Source of the DNA: an uncultured Prevotella sp.
GTDB taxonomy: Bacteria; Bacteroidota; Bacteroidia; Bacteroidales; Bacteroidaceae
Length of the DNA: 57,597 nucleotides
Direction of reading: 5' to 3'
Assembly (NCBI GenBank): GCA_934202525.1
Contig: CAKPYB010000021.1
Coordinates: 1 to 57,597 of the forward strand
Shown: one piece after another, positions 30,122 to 37,474 of the stretch
Numbering within the stretch: the first letter of the stretch is position 1
How the letters are laid out: the number at the start of each line of letters is the position of its first letter
Notes under the pieces: model-generated
Told to the model about the DNA's origin: nothing
Database searches by the model: none
The model's input: the letters and a program-made list of their open reading frames with translations, nothing else
Program-made: the position numbers and the translations under genes

Positions 30122-30152
30122 CAAATGTAGTTAATTAATCTTTCATAGCAAA
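30122..30152 (-). promoter_or_regulatory. rsmI promoter, near-leaderless
   Basis: On the minus strand TTTG (30152-30149), 19 nt, TACATTTG (30129-30122); only 8 nt separate it from the rsmI ATG, implying a transcript with almost no 5' UTR. Confidence 0.75.
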
Positions 30153-30167
30153 AAAAAAACGCGTTTC

Positions 30168-30200
30168 TTTGCATTTTTTAAAACCTTATTATTAATTTTG
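30168..30200 (+). promoter_or_regulatory. tdk promoter, near-leaderless
   Basis: TTTG at 30168-30171, 21 nt, TAATTTTG at 30193-30200. The tdk ATG (30209) follows after 8 nt, mirroring the divergent rsmI promoter. Confidence 0.75.
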
Positions 30201-30208
30201 CCCCCGAA

Positions 30209-30793
30209 ATGACAGAAAATCTAATTGGGGAGGCACACCGTCCCGGAAGAATTGAAGTGGTGTGCGGATCGATGTTCTCTGGAAAAACCGAGGAATTGAT
30301 CCGAAGAATGAAGCGCGCGAAGTTCGCCAAGCAGAAGGTGGAAATCTTTAAGCCTGCGCTTGACACTCGTTACTCCGAGGAAGATGTAGTGAGCCATGAT
30401 CAGAACTCTATCCGGTCTACTCCTATTGAGTCCTCTGGATCGATACTGCTATTGGCTTCTGATATCGACGTGGTGGGTATCGATGAAGCCCAGTTCCTGG
30501 ACAATGGCCTCGTAGAGGTATGCAACGAACTTGCCAACCGTGGCGTGAGAGTGATCGTGGCTGGACTGGATATGGACTACAAGGGAGTTCCCTTCGGTCC
30601 GATTCCTGCTCTCTGTGCCATCGCCGACGAGGTGACCAAGGTTCATGCCATCTGCGTGAAGTGCGGGTCGGTTGCCTACGTGAGCCACCGTTTGGTCAAT
30701 AACGACAAGCGGGTGCTTCTGGGCGAAAAAGATGAATACGAACCGCTCTGCAGAGAATGCTATCAGAAGGCGATTCTTAACGAAAAATTATAA
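30209..30793 (+). CDS. tdk: Thymidine kinase
   Basis: 194 aa, type-II thymidine kinase. Walker [16 protein letters not shown], base DEAQFL, lasso region with a zinc site made by CVKCGS and CREC. Salvages thymidine to dTMP. Divergent from rsmI; the AI-2E permease gene begins 14 nt downstream. Confidence 0.97.
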   Translation: MTENLIGEAHRPGRIEVVCGSMFSGKTEELIRRMKRAKFAKQKVEIFKPALDTRYSEEDVVSHDQNSIRSTPIESSGSILLLASDIDVVGIDEAQFLDNGLVEVCNELANRGVRVIVAGLDMDYKGVPFGPIPALCAIADEVTKVHAICVKCGSVAYVSHRLVNNDKRVLLGEKDEYEPLCRECYQKAILNEKL

Positions 30794-30807
30794 CAAAAGG
30801 ATTAGTT

Positions 30808-31935
30808 ATGGGAAAGGAGATTACATTTGATAAATTTATAAGATGGGCGGGTATTACCCTCATCGTTCTTGCCGTGCTCTTCATGACCAATTATCTGAGC
30901 AGTGTGCTGCTGCCATTCTTCATTGCGTGGTTTTTCGCTTACCTGCTCTATCCGGTTGTGAAGTTTATCGAAAACAAACTCCACGTGAAAGTACGTGCAC
31001 TGTCTATCCTCATCGCCATGGGAACGGCCATCGCTGTTATAGGAGGTGTGCTGTGGCTCATCATCCCGCCGATGATTGACCAGTTTGACAAACTCGGTGA
31101 GGTATTGACACGATGGCTGCATCAGACGACTCATACCAACAACCTGACGGCGCTGATCAAAGACTGGCTGCAGGCGAACCAGGAGCAGATAGAGCATTTC
31201 CTGAAAAGCAAGGACTTCAGCGATGCCATCAAGACCACCATGCCTAAGGTCTTCTCGGTAGTCAGCCAGACGGCAACGGTACTGATGAGTATCGTGGCAT
31301 CGATGATTACCTTATTATATATGTTCTTCATCCTGCTCGATTATGAGACGCTGACAGCCAACTGGGTGAGAATCTTCCCTAAGAAGAACCGTCCGTTCTG
31401 GAGTGCGCTGATGAAGGATGTGGAGCGCGAGCTCAACAACTATATCCGTGGTCAGGGACTGGTAGCGCTCTGCATGGGCATCATGTTCTGCATCGGTTTT
31501 ACCATCATCGGTTTCCCGATGGCGATAGGTCTGGGCATTCTCATCGGCATCATGGACCTGGTTCCGTACCTCCATACCTTCGCCCTCATCCCTACGGCAT
31601 TCCTTGCCATGCTGAAGGCTGCCGACACAGGTCAGAACTTCTGGCTGGTATTCGGTCTGGCTGTTCTGGTGTTCTGTGTGGTGCAGGTCATCACCGACAT
31701 GGTAGTAACCCCGAAGATCATGGGTAAGGCGATGGGACTGAACCCAGCCATTCTCCTCTTGAGTCTCTCGGTTTGGGGTGCACTTCTGGGCTTCCTCGGC
31801 TTGATAGTAGCCCTTCCGCTCACTACGCTCCTCATTGCCTACTGGCAGCGCTATGTAACGAAGGAGAAGCCGCAATATCATGAAGAAACGGGCGAAAATG
31901 TCCCGATTTCGGATAAAAATGAAGAAAATCAGTAA
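30808..31935 (+). CDS. AI-2E family transporter (PerM/YdiK type)
   Basis: 375 aa, about eight membrane segments arranged 3+5 with a soluble helical region at about 95-150. Family motifs: LLPFFIAWFFAYLLYPVVKF, then IGFPMAIGLGILIGIMDLVP and LSVWGALLGFLGLIVALPLT. The family includes a putative autoinducer-2 exporter and Na+/H+ antiporters; the substrate here is unknown. The tail after about 350 is hydrophilic. Follows tdk with a 14-nt gap. Confidence 0.9.
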   Translation: MGKEITFDKFIRWAGITLIVLAVLFMTNYLSSVLLPFFIAWFFAYLLYPVVKFIENKLHVKVRALSILIAMGTAIAVIGGVLWLIIPPMIDQFDKLGEVLTRWLHQTTHTNNLTALIKDWLQANQEQIEHFLKSKDFSDAIKTTMPKVFSVVSQTATVLMSIVASMITLLYMFFILLDYETLTANWVRIFPKKNRPFWSALMKDVERELNNYIRGQGLVALCMGIMFCIGFTIIGFPMAIGLGILIGIMDLVPYLHTFALIPTAFLAMLKAADTGQNFWLVFGLAVLVFCVVQVITDMVVTPKIMGKAMGLNPAILLLSLSVWGALLGFLGLIVALPLTTLLIAYWQRYVTKEKPQYHEETGENVPISDKNEENQ

Positions 31936-31950
31936 AAATATGGCAAAATA

Positions 31951-31982
31951 TTTGGTTATTTCAGATTTTTGCCGTACCTTTG
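31951..31982 (+). promoter_or_regulatory. tRNA-Lys promoter
   Basis: TTTG at 31951-31954, 20 nt, TACCTTTG at 31975-31982, ideal spacing. The mature tRNA begins 31 nt later. Confidence 0.85.
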
Positions 31983-32013
31983 CACTCGCTTTTGAAACAT
32001 AAAGCAGAAGATT

Positions 32014-32086
32014 GACTCGCTAGCTCAGCTGGTAGAGCACAACACTTTTAATGTTGGGGTCATGGGTTCGAGCCCCATGCGAGTCA
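32014..32086 (+). tRNA. tRNA-Lys (anticodon TTT)
   Basis: 73 nt. Acceptor arms GACTCGC / GCGAGTC pair perfectly; D arm GCTC..GAGC; anticodon loop CTTTTAA giving TTT; T arm ATGGG TTCGAGC CCCAT; discriminator A. The 3' CCA is not encoded. A Rho-independent terminator follows at 32101. Confidence 0.98.
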
Positions 32087-32100
32087 CAGATCTTCAAGAA

Positions 32101-32130
32101 AAAGGCTTTCCATTACGGAAAGCCTTTTTT
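32101..32130 (+). terminator. Terminator after tRNA-Lys
   Basis: 11-bp perfect stem (32101-32111 with 32117-32127), 5-nt loop, followed by a T run. Confidence 0.92.
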
Positions 32131-32218
32131 CGTTTCTTCATCGATTATCTTCATCGGATTACGCTGAGTAAATGGAAAGCGACCTGTGCGGTCGAGGGGG
32201 CTGAAACCACATATAATT

Positions 32219-32330
32219 AAGGTCACGCAGATTTCGCAGATAACGCAGATTTTTTCTTTGCTCTTTTATGTCCAATACAAAAAACGCATAGTAATGAAAT
32301 CTGCGTCATCTGCGAAATCTGCGTGACCTT
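32219..32330. repeat. 34-bp inverted repeat made of CGCAGAT units
   Basis: Arms 32219-32252 and 32297-32330 are near-perfect inverse copies (AAGGTCACGCAGATTTCGCA...), each holding three CGCAGAT-type units. The 44-nt loop is A/T-rich. It occupies the space between the tRNA terminator and the convergent nuclease gene. Such elements are common in intergenic DNA of this group; role unknown. Confidence 0.88.
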
Positions 32331-32354
32331 ATATAATACTTGCGAGATTCCTTT

Positions 32355-33239
32355 CTAAAACATTTCAGCCTTAGCCTCTACCCTCTTCTCAACATCATCC
32401 GGAAGCTGAGGGAAGAAATCATAGCCGGTGATACGTTCTACTTCATCTACTGAGTTTACGAAATCCGTCTTCTTTCTGCCTTTCTGCGACTGGTTACGGC
32501 AGATAAAGCCGATGGCTTGCGGATTCTTGCCCGTATGAAGAACCACCTTGAAGAAGGCATCAGGCACTACCACCTTGTTCTTACCCAACTTGCGATGCTC
32601 CTTATTCAGAAATATCGGTCCGCAGACAATATAAACCTTACCATACTGCTTCGCCCAGTTGCGGCACTGCTGCTCTATCGTGTTCCATACCCCAGCATTC
32701 AGACTGTGGTTCTGCGGACACATATTGGTCATCAGGAAACATTCATCCATCGCCTGCTGACTCCATTTGTTATCGCCTGCCGGACACATGTGTCCCCTGT
32801 CCAATCCACTGTTATAATAATCCGCCAAAGTACCCACGGGTGCCGGCATCTCCTCATCATCAGCAAACTTACCGCGCGGCAACTTACCTGATGCATGCTC
32901 CCCCGTCAGCGCCCAGGCTACCCAATTCGGCTGTCGCGTATCATGATTATAAGATACCGTATAAGCCAACCGATGCCTGATGGTCTCCGATACCTTTACC
33001 TTAGATACCGGAATCTCCAGACCCTGTGCCTCCAGATTCGCACTCTCTTCAGCAGCCTCCTGCTTATTCTCTGCAGCCGGTTCATCCCCCGCAGCATCAG
33101 AAGTCTCCTGCTTATTCTCCTCTACAACAAGTGCCTGATCTTCTGTTGCCAACGAAGAAACCTTCGGCAAGACAGAAAACGCCACAACTGCGGCAACCGC
33201 CAACAGCCAAATCTTAAATGTACCTACTTTCTTTTTCAT
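32355..33239 (-). CDS. Secreted DNA/RNA non-specific endonuclease
   Basis: 294 aa. N-terminal hydrophobic signal or anchor (about 10-30), then an E/A/Q-rich linker (about 32-75), then the beta-beta-alpha-metal nuclease domain. The catalytic motif is DRGHMCPAGDN (His150), followed by LMTNMCPQN and the metal-binding Asn in HSLNAGVWN. Likely a periplasmic or extracellular nuclease for nucleic-acid scavenging or defence. A TAnnTTTG element lies upstream on the minus strand (33328-33335). Confidence 0.92.
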   Translation of the reverse strand: MKKKVGTFKIWLLAVAAVVAFSVLPKVSSLATEDQALVVEENKQETSDAAGDEPAAENKQEAAEESANLEAQGLEIPVSKVKVSETIRHRLAYTVSYNHDTRQPNWVAWALTGEHASGKLPRGKFADDEEMPAPVGTLADYYNSGLDRGHMCPAGDNKWSQQAMDECFLMTNMCPQNHSLNAGVWNTIEQQCRNWAKQYGKVYIVCGPIFLNKEHRKLGKNKVVVPDAFFKVVLHTGKNPQAIGFICRNQSQKGRKKTDFVNSVDEVERITGYDFFPQLPDDVEKRVEAKAEMF

Positions 33240-33327
33240 ATCAGATTCATCATTATTTCATTTTCCATGAGACTCAGAGTCTACACTATTCATTCCGCTT
33301 TTAGGTGAATAATCCCTAAAATCTCCA

Positions 33328-33335
33328 CAAAAGTA
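33328..33335 (-). promoter_or_regulatory. nuclease gene -7 element
   Basis: TACTTTTG on the minus strand, about 90 nt upstream of the nuclease ATG; no convincing -33 partner. Confidence 0.5.
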
Positions 33336-33398
33336 GTATTTTTATGCGAAAAAGAGAAAGAAAATCATAAATTTCTTGCGCATTTCAAAATAAAACAC

Positions 33399-33406
33399 TA
33401 ACTTTG
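33399..33406 (+). promoter_or_regulatory. DUF4840 gene promoter (-7 element)
   Basis: TAACTTTG with a weak CTTG near the -33 position. It implies a leader of about 255 nt before the ATG at 33668. Confidence 0.6.
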
Positions 33407-33413
33407 CATCGCT

Positions 33414-33667
33414 ATGTAGAACAAACCTAGACTTAAACAGTAAAAAGCTCAAGCAACTAAGAACTGCAAGTCAAAGGTTATAGTACATTGGCAAAAGTGC
33501 TCTATGAAATGGACAATCGAAGAACATTAACAGAGATTAACTAAAAGTGATGCAAGTTTCCCGCCTTTTCTTGTTTTATACAAGGACTGAAGATCCTCGG
33601 ACAACCATATCGGGGTGCATTTAGGCTGAGAAATATGAGAAAATAAGAATCAAAACATAATAGCAAA
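33414..33667 (+). other. Long 5' leader with THI-box-like half and short ORFs
   Basis: About 255 nt without a normal gene. Contains GGGGTGC, 6 nt, GGCTGAGA (33615-33636), which matches the 5' half of a TPP riboswitch, but no 3' half follows. Also a 24-codon ORF from the ATG at 33551 ending at the TAG within the same motif, and a shorter one (8 codons) earlier. I cannot say whether it is regulatory. Confidence 0.4.
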
Positions 33668-34324
33668 ATGAAAAAAATCAAATTATTCTCAATGGTAGCT
33701 GCCTTCGTTGCAGCTTTCGCATTCACTTCTTGTAACACAGGCGATGATAACAGTTATAGCGATCTTTCTAAGGAGCAGCAACTGTCTTATCAGAAAGCAA
33801 TGGCTATGGGTTCGTATACCAACATGAAGTTGATATTCGACCATAAAAATGCTGACGATACAAGAATCAAGACTGACTCTGTAGATACCTATTGTAATGT
33901 CAGCATGTATGGCGACAGTATCATCCGCGTAGCAAACTTTCCTGTAGCAAAAATCGCAGAGCATATCTACAAAAATGAAAATCTCGCTAATGCGCTTGCA
34001 GCGGAAAGCCCAAGAGATATCACATGTAAATTTAAGGTTCTTCCAAACAGTTCAGATAAAATAGCATATCTCTATGTTTGTCCTACGGATATTGAATTGA
34101 ATCTGGCTTATGGTGAAAATAATGAAGCTCACAAGGTAGTTTTGAGATTTACATATAGCCCATATCAATATGGCGTTTGTCTGCTCACTACCAAGGAGAT
34201 GGGATTTGCATTTTATCTCAACCAAATCTATGTAGACGGCAAGCCTACAGATTACCTCCAGAGCACAACAACTTCTCAGAAGTATGTTGCATTCCTCTGC
34301 CAGCCAGCATGGAAAAAGAAGTAA
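33668..34324 (+). CDS. DUF4840-type lipoprotein
   Basis: 218 aa. Signal peptide with lipobox F-T-S-C (Cys about 18). After a short linker the body is predominantly beta (RDITCKFKVLPNSSDKIAYL, VVLRFTYSPYQYG). Resembles the DUF4840 family of Bacteroidales surface or periplasmic lipoproteins, function unknown. Base composition is more A/T-rich than that of its neighbours and it sits among accessory genes. Confidence 0.75.
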   Translation: MKKIKLFSMVAAFVAAFAFTSCNTGDDNSYSDLSKEQQLSYQKAMAMGSYTNMKLIFDHKNADDTRIKTDSVDTYCNVSMYGDSIIRVANFPVAKIAEHIYKNENLANALAAESPRDITCKFKVLPNSSDKIAYLYVCPTDIELNLAYGENNEAHKVVLRFTYSPYQYGVCLLTTKEMGFAFYLNQIYVDGKPTDYLQSTTTSQKYVAFLCQPAWKKK

Positions 34325-34397
34325 GAAACTTACACTTACAAATATATATATATGTTAATACTCTCTTAAAAATTAAACAAAAAAAGAAAACTATTAG

Positions 34398-34432
34398 AGG
34401 CGCAGTCTTCGTGAGAAGGTTGCGCCTTGTTG
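34398..34432 (+). terminator. Terminator after DUF4840 gene
   Basis: AGGCGCA (34398-34404) pairs with TGCGCCT (34421-34427), with a nested CTTC/GAAG stem; followed by TGTTGC rather than a long T run, so moderate strength. Confidence 0.65.
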
Positions 34433-34501
34433 CATTTAGAAAAAGAACGCTTTTATTACTTATGAAAGTTCTGTTGAAAATATTGCGAAACACTTAATTA
34501 C

Positions 34502-34624
34502 TGAACTTTCACATGTGGTTCAAGAACGGGCTGAAGGCCCAAAAGCTCCTAGCCCTTTACCTTTCCGCTACGCGCCGGTGACCGTTGGTTCAGGGCGTGT
34601 AGGGCAAAACTTGCATACTTCAGA
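34502..34624. repeat. Dispersed intergenic repeat, copy 3 (degenerate)
   Basis: Contains GGCTGAAGGCCC, an inverted AGCTCCTAGCCC, and the tail TTCAGGGCGTGTAGGGC followed by ACTTGC and CTTCAG, as in copy 1. An insertion (34565-34590) separates the two halves. The open frame of the next gene runs back through it but is not coding there. Confidence 0.75.
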
Positions 34625-34628
34625 TAGA

Positions 34629-34718
34629 TTTTATTCGGTATCAGCGAAAAGAAATAAAGCATTTTATTCGCTGCCGCCGAATAAAAAGTGCTATTTTTAT
34701 TTTGTAGTATCGAATAAA
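34629..34718. repeat. 90-bp imperfect palindrome with four TTATTCG sites
   Basis: TTATTCG at 34631-34637 and 34664-34670, and its inverse CGAATAA at 34678-34684 and 34711-34717. The spacing is the same (33 nt) on both sides, and the sequence between sites is also similar when one half is inverted. The right end overlaps the promoter of the ATPase gene, so it may be an operator. Confidence 0.75.
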
Positions 34719-34731
34719 TTTTGTACTTTTG
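34701..34731 (+). promoter_or_regulatory. ATPase gene promoter
   Basis: TTTG 34701-34704, 19 nt, TACTTTTG 34724-34731. The ATG at 34749 follows by 17 nt. This placement shows that the open frame upstream of 34749 is not translated. Confidence 0.8.
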
Positions 34732-34748
34732 CCGCAAAAAGTAAGTAT

Positions 34749-36008
34749 ATGGAAAAGGAATTGTTTCGAGCGATAATAGCTGAGAACCAAGAATATATAG
34801 GTCGTATTCCTTTGGTACAGCGTCCTCTAGACCTAGAGGAGTATGGTAATTATGTGTTTGTTGGAGTAAGGCAAGCAGGAAAATCCTACTTGCTATACCA
34901 GAGAATTCAGCAATTGCTGGCAAATGGAGTTGATATAGAAAATATTGTATATGTCAACTTTGACGATGAACGCTTGCAAGGAATGTCGGTAACAGACTTT
35001 GACCTTATATTGCAAGCCTATCATAGCATGTATGACAGTCAGCCCATCTTCTTCTTTGATGAGATACAGAATGTGGAAGGGTGGGCAAACTTTGCACGCC
35101 GCCTAGCCAACCAAAAATATCATATCTATATCACTGGCAGCAATGCCAAAATGCTGAGTCGAGACATAGAGACTGTATTGGGAGGAAGATATCTGGATAT
35201 CAGCGTATTTCCATATAGCTTTACTGAATATCTGAAAGCTGTTGGAGTGTTGCTTTCTAAGAATTGGCAATATGGACGAAAAGCAAATGAACTGCAGCGC
35301 CATTTCCGAACCTATTTCGACTGGGGTGGGTTCCCTGAGCTTGTGCATTTTCAAGAAAAGAGAGTATGGTTAAACAGCTTGTATAATCGTATTTTCTTTA
35401 ATGACCTGGTGGTTCGCCACAAGGTAAAGAACGAGGATGCCTTACGCCTTTGTGTAAGAAGATTGGCAGAAAGCGTGAAACAGCCATGCTCCTTGAACCG
35501 TTTGAGTAATCTGATAAAAGCAACCGGTACTTCATGTAGCCCATCAACGGTAATGGAGTATGTTCGCTATCTGCAGGAATCATGCTTATTGATTTCTATC
35601 GATAATTATGTTTCCAAGTTCGTAGAGAAAGAAACTATCAAAAAACATTATTTTGTAGATAATGGGCTGCTGCATCTTTTCATCAGCAATCCGAATACCT
35701 CTTTGCTGGAGAATCTTTGCGCAATTACATTGTATAAGAAATACGGCAAGGGCTTATACTATTACAATAAAAACATAGAGGTGGATTTCTATTTGCCTGA
35801 TGAGGGACTGGCTGTACAGGCGAGCTATCAGATGAGCGACGGAGAAACCATAGAGCGGGAAGTGAAAGCATTAGTAGCCTTGCATGGTCTGTATCCTCTG
35901 AAACGAGCCATGATAATCACCTACGATGATGAAGGGGAGATTGTGCGTGATGGACTCAAGATAGAAATAAGACCAGCATGGAAATGGGTGGTGAATGGTG
36001 AGTGGTGA
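34749..36008 (+). CDS. AAA ATPase with DUF4143 domain
   Basis: 419 aa from ATG 34749 (the frame is open from 34515 but that part is repeat and promoter). P-loop VGVRQAGKSYLL near residue 38, Walker B IFFFDEIQNV at about 100, sensor motif YITGSNAKML, then the DUF4143 C-terminal region with FVDNGLLHLF and a PD-(D/E)XK-like patch (NIEVDFYLPD, then QASYQM). These ATPases are abundant and patchily distributed in Bacteroidales, often near mobile or defence genes; the substrate is unknown. The Walker A lysine is in AGKS, as expected. Ends in short GAGTGTTGA tandem repeats. Confidence 0.88.
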   Translation: MEKELFRAIIAENQEYIGRIPLVQRPLDLEEYGNYVFVGVRQAGKSYLLYQRIQQLLANGVDIENIVYVNFDDERLQGMSVTDFDLILQAYHSMYDSQPIFFFDEIQNVEGWANFARRLANQKYHIYITGSNAKMLSRDIETVLGGRYLDISVFPYSFTEYLKAVGVLLSKNWQYGRKANELQRHFRTYFDWGGFPELVHFQEKRVWLNSLYNRIFFNDLVVRHKVKNEDALRLCVRRLAESVKQPCSLNRLSNLIKATGTSCSPSTVMEYVRYLQESCLLISIDNYVSKFVEKETIKKHYFVDNGLLHLFISNPNTSLLENLCAITLYKKYGKGLYYYNKNIEVDFYLPDEGLAVQASYQMSDGETIEREVKALVALHGLYPLKRAMIITYDDEGEIVRDGLKIEIRPAWKWVVNGEW

Positions 36009-36036
36009 ATGTTGAGTGTTGAGTGTTGAATGGAAG
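36009..36036. repeat. GAGTGTTGA short tandem repeats
   Basis: Direct repeats of GTTGAGT/GGTGAAT continue from the last codons of the ATPase gene into the intergenic space. Simple-sequence filler. Confidence 0.6.
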
Positions 36037-36049
36037 AAATATGACGACA

Positions 36050-36083
36050 AAGAAAAAGGGCGCATCCGGATTGGATGCGCCCT
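36050..36083. terminator. Terminator of the HU cassette
   Basis: 11-bp stem (AGGGCGCATCC 36057-36067 with GGATGCGCCCT 36073-36083). On the minus strand it is followed by TTTTTC, so it ends the HU-smalltalk-amidase unit; on plus it could also end the ATPase transcript. Confidence 0.8.
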
Positions 36084-36143
36084 AACTTGTTAAATAAATT
36101 CGGAGGAATTCTGCTCTTGAAAAGCCCTCTTAATGGAAGAGAA

Positions 36144-36313
36144 TCAGGAAGCATCCAGGAGGTACTGGAGCTTCGTGGCATCAAAACACGGACAGGCCTT
36201 CTGAACGCCGGGCAAATCGCGATGCCCCAGGATGGTCCGGATGCCCGGAAAACGGTGGTGAAATCGCAGCGGCTGCCGCTGCAATGCACCACTATCATAT
36301 CGATGTCTCTCAT
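36144..36313 (-). pseudogene. N-acetylmuramoyl-L-alanine amidase remnant
   Basis: The first frame begins MRDIDMIVVHCSGSRCDF, the normal start of the small phage-like amidases that follow HU and smalltalk genes. After about 20 codons a different frame continues with FPGIRTILGHRDLPGVQKAC and PCFDATKLQYLLDAS, the normal C-terminus, including the conserved GHRDL. The middle of the domain (about 80-100 residues, including the usual zinc-site region) is missing and the two pieces are out of frame. It is therefore a deletion remnant. It lies just after the smalltalk gene, its expected position. Confidence 0.85.
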
Positions 36314-36323
36314 AGGCATCACT

Positions 36324-36428
36324 CTAAAGTCCACCTGCCGAAACGCCCAACGCCCCGAGGAGAGCTGTCAGTACGGTTACTGCAAACTTGATAATCTCAT
36401 TCCATTTCTGTTTGTTCTTTTCTGTCAT
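36324..36428 (-). CDS. Smalltalk protein
   Basis: 34 aa. The sequence starts MTEKNKQKWNEIIKFAVTV and ends GALGVSAGGL, with one hydrophobic helix (about 12-30), as in the Bacteroidales 'smalltalk' family. These tiny membrane peptides lie between an HU-type gene and an amidase; their role is unproven, though a holin-like function would fit a gene beside an amidase. Its stop overlaps the region where the amidase remnant begins. Confidence 0.88.
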   Translation of the reverse strand: MTEKNKQKWNEIIKFAVTVLTALLGALGVSAGGL

Positions 36429-36453
36429 AATCTATTCTGTTTTAAAAGGTTAA

Positions 36454-37038
36454 TTATTCTAATCCGTCTCCAGTGTCACCGTTGCCAGTGCTGCCTGTGC
36501 CGCCGGTCTGCTCGCCAGAAGTGTTGCCGCCGCTGGTATTGTCTCCAGAAGAAGCATTGTCCTTGTTAGGCTTTTTCTTAGCCTCCTCGATGTCGAGGGT
36601 CTTGGCACCCTCCTTCTCAGCCTTGAGGGCAGCCTTCTGTACGGCACGAGATGCAACCTGCTCAAACTCCATACCCGTAAAGATATTGGCAAGATCGCTG
36701 CCCGGGATAAACTGGATGTTCACACCCTTGATGTTGATGTCGCTCTTGAATTCGGCTGCGGTTGCCGCACCCTCACAGGTAAGCTGGAGGCGGAACTTGC
36801 CCAACTCGCCGAAATCAATCTGGTTGCCACGCTGCAACTCGATGACCATGTTCTCCTGCATACTGACCAGAACGGCTGTTACATCCGCATAGGATACGGT
36901 GGTCTGCATAGAGATCAACTTCGCAAACTGCTTGAGCGAAATGGAGTCTTTCATCTGAGCACGGGCGTAGAAAAGAGGAACTCCTGCTTTGTCACCAAAT
37001 TTTGACGAAAGCTTTACTAAACTGTAATTAATTGCCAT
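36454..37038 (-). CDS. HU-family DNA-binding protein with Gly-rich tail
   Basis: 194 aa from ATG 37038; the open frame extends to 37179, but the MAINYSLVKL start is typical. Residues 1-125 form an HU/IHF-like domain of the HU-HIG type (LKQFAKLISMQTTVSYADV, then DFGELGKFRLQL). After a charged helix comes a low-complexity tail (about 158-194) rich in Gly/Ser/Thr/Asn. HU-HIG genes are expanded in Bacteroidales and sit in small cassettes with smalltalk, amidase and DUF4248 genes. A -7 element TATCTTTG lies upstream (37111-37104). Confidence 0.88.
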   Translation of the reverse strand: MAINYSLVKLSSKFGDKAGVPLFYARAQMKDSISLKQFAKLISMQTTVSYADVTAVLVSMQENMVIELQRGNQIDFGELGKFRLQLTCEGAATAAEFKSDINIKGVNIQFIPGSDLANIFTGMEFEQVASRAVQKAALKAEKEGAKTLDIEEAKKKPNKDNASSGDNTSGGNTSGEQTGGTGSTGNGDTGDGLE

Positions 37039-37103
37039 AATACATAAAATTTTAAAATTGTGAATAATCATGTTGTGCACCGGTCTCTTCCCGAATGCTG
37101 ATA

Positions 37104-37111
37104 CAAAGATA
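37104..37111 (-). promoter_or_regulatory. HU gene -7 element
   Basis: TATCTTTG on the minus strand, about 65 nt upstream of the HU ATG. No good -33 partner. Confidence 0.5.
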
Positions 37112-37186
37112 CAACATCGGCGGTGCCCCACTTGTCCACTTTGGTACGATAAGTACCTGTTGTGCTCTATTTGGCTCAATTATGTA

Positions 37187-37194
37187 TACTTTTG
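37187..37194 (+). promoter_or_regulatory. Promoter element facing array B
   Basis: TACTTTTG on plus, with a TTG at 37160-37162 (24 nt away, slightly long). It ends 24 nt before the first clear 22-bp unit, so a transcript starting here would read straight through the array. Confidence 0.5.
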
Positions 37195-37218
37195 CACGCA
37201 AGCGTATGCAGCAGAATA

Positions 37219-37438
37219 TTCAAGTGGCTCAGTTAACTTATTCAAGTGGCTCAGTTAACTTATTCAAGTGGCTCAGTCAGCTTACTCAAGTGGCTCAATC
37301 AGATTACTCAAGTGGCTCAATCAGCGAGTCCAGCCGTCTGCGTAAGCGAGTCCAGCCGTCTGCGTAAGCGAGTCCAGCCGTCTGCGTAACCCAGTGCAGC
37401 CATATCCTTAACCCGACGCAACCGCTTCAGTTGGTAAA
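37219..37438 (+). repeat. Array B: ten 22-bp tandem units
   Basis: Units start at 37219, 37241, 37263, 37285, 37307, 37329, 37351, 37373, 37395 and 37417 with no indels. Units 1-5 share TCAAGTGGCTCA; units 6-8 are CCAGCCGTCTGCGTAA; units 9-10 are decayed versions of the latter. Sequence drifts in blocks while the 22-bp period is kept. No spacers of unique sequence, so not a CRISPR. It lies between the divergent HU and DUF4248 genes. Same period as array A at 6201-6398, with different unit sequence. Confidence 0.9.
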
Positions 37439-37474
37439 CGGAAGAACATCATTTTTTTACCTCATTTGGGTGGG

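Noticed and set aside
34515..34748. 78-codon N-terminal extension of the DUF4143 ATPase
   Set aside because: It crosses a dispersed repeat, a palindrome and the -33/-7 promoter; the first family-like residues begin at ATG 34749.
35921..36334. 137-aa open frame on the minus strand
   Set aside because: Only its first about 25 residues look like an amidase; the rest is out of frame and runs through the terminator and into the ATPase gene. Treated as a pseudogene.
37219..37438. CRISPR array
   Set aside because: Units are contiguous with no unique spacers and no cas genes are present.
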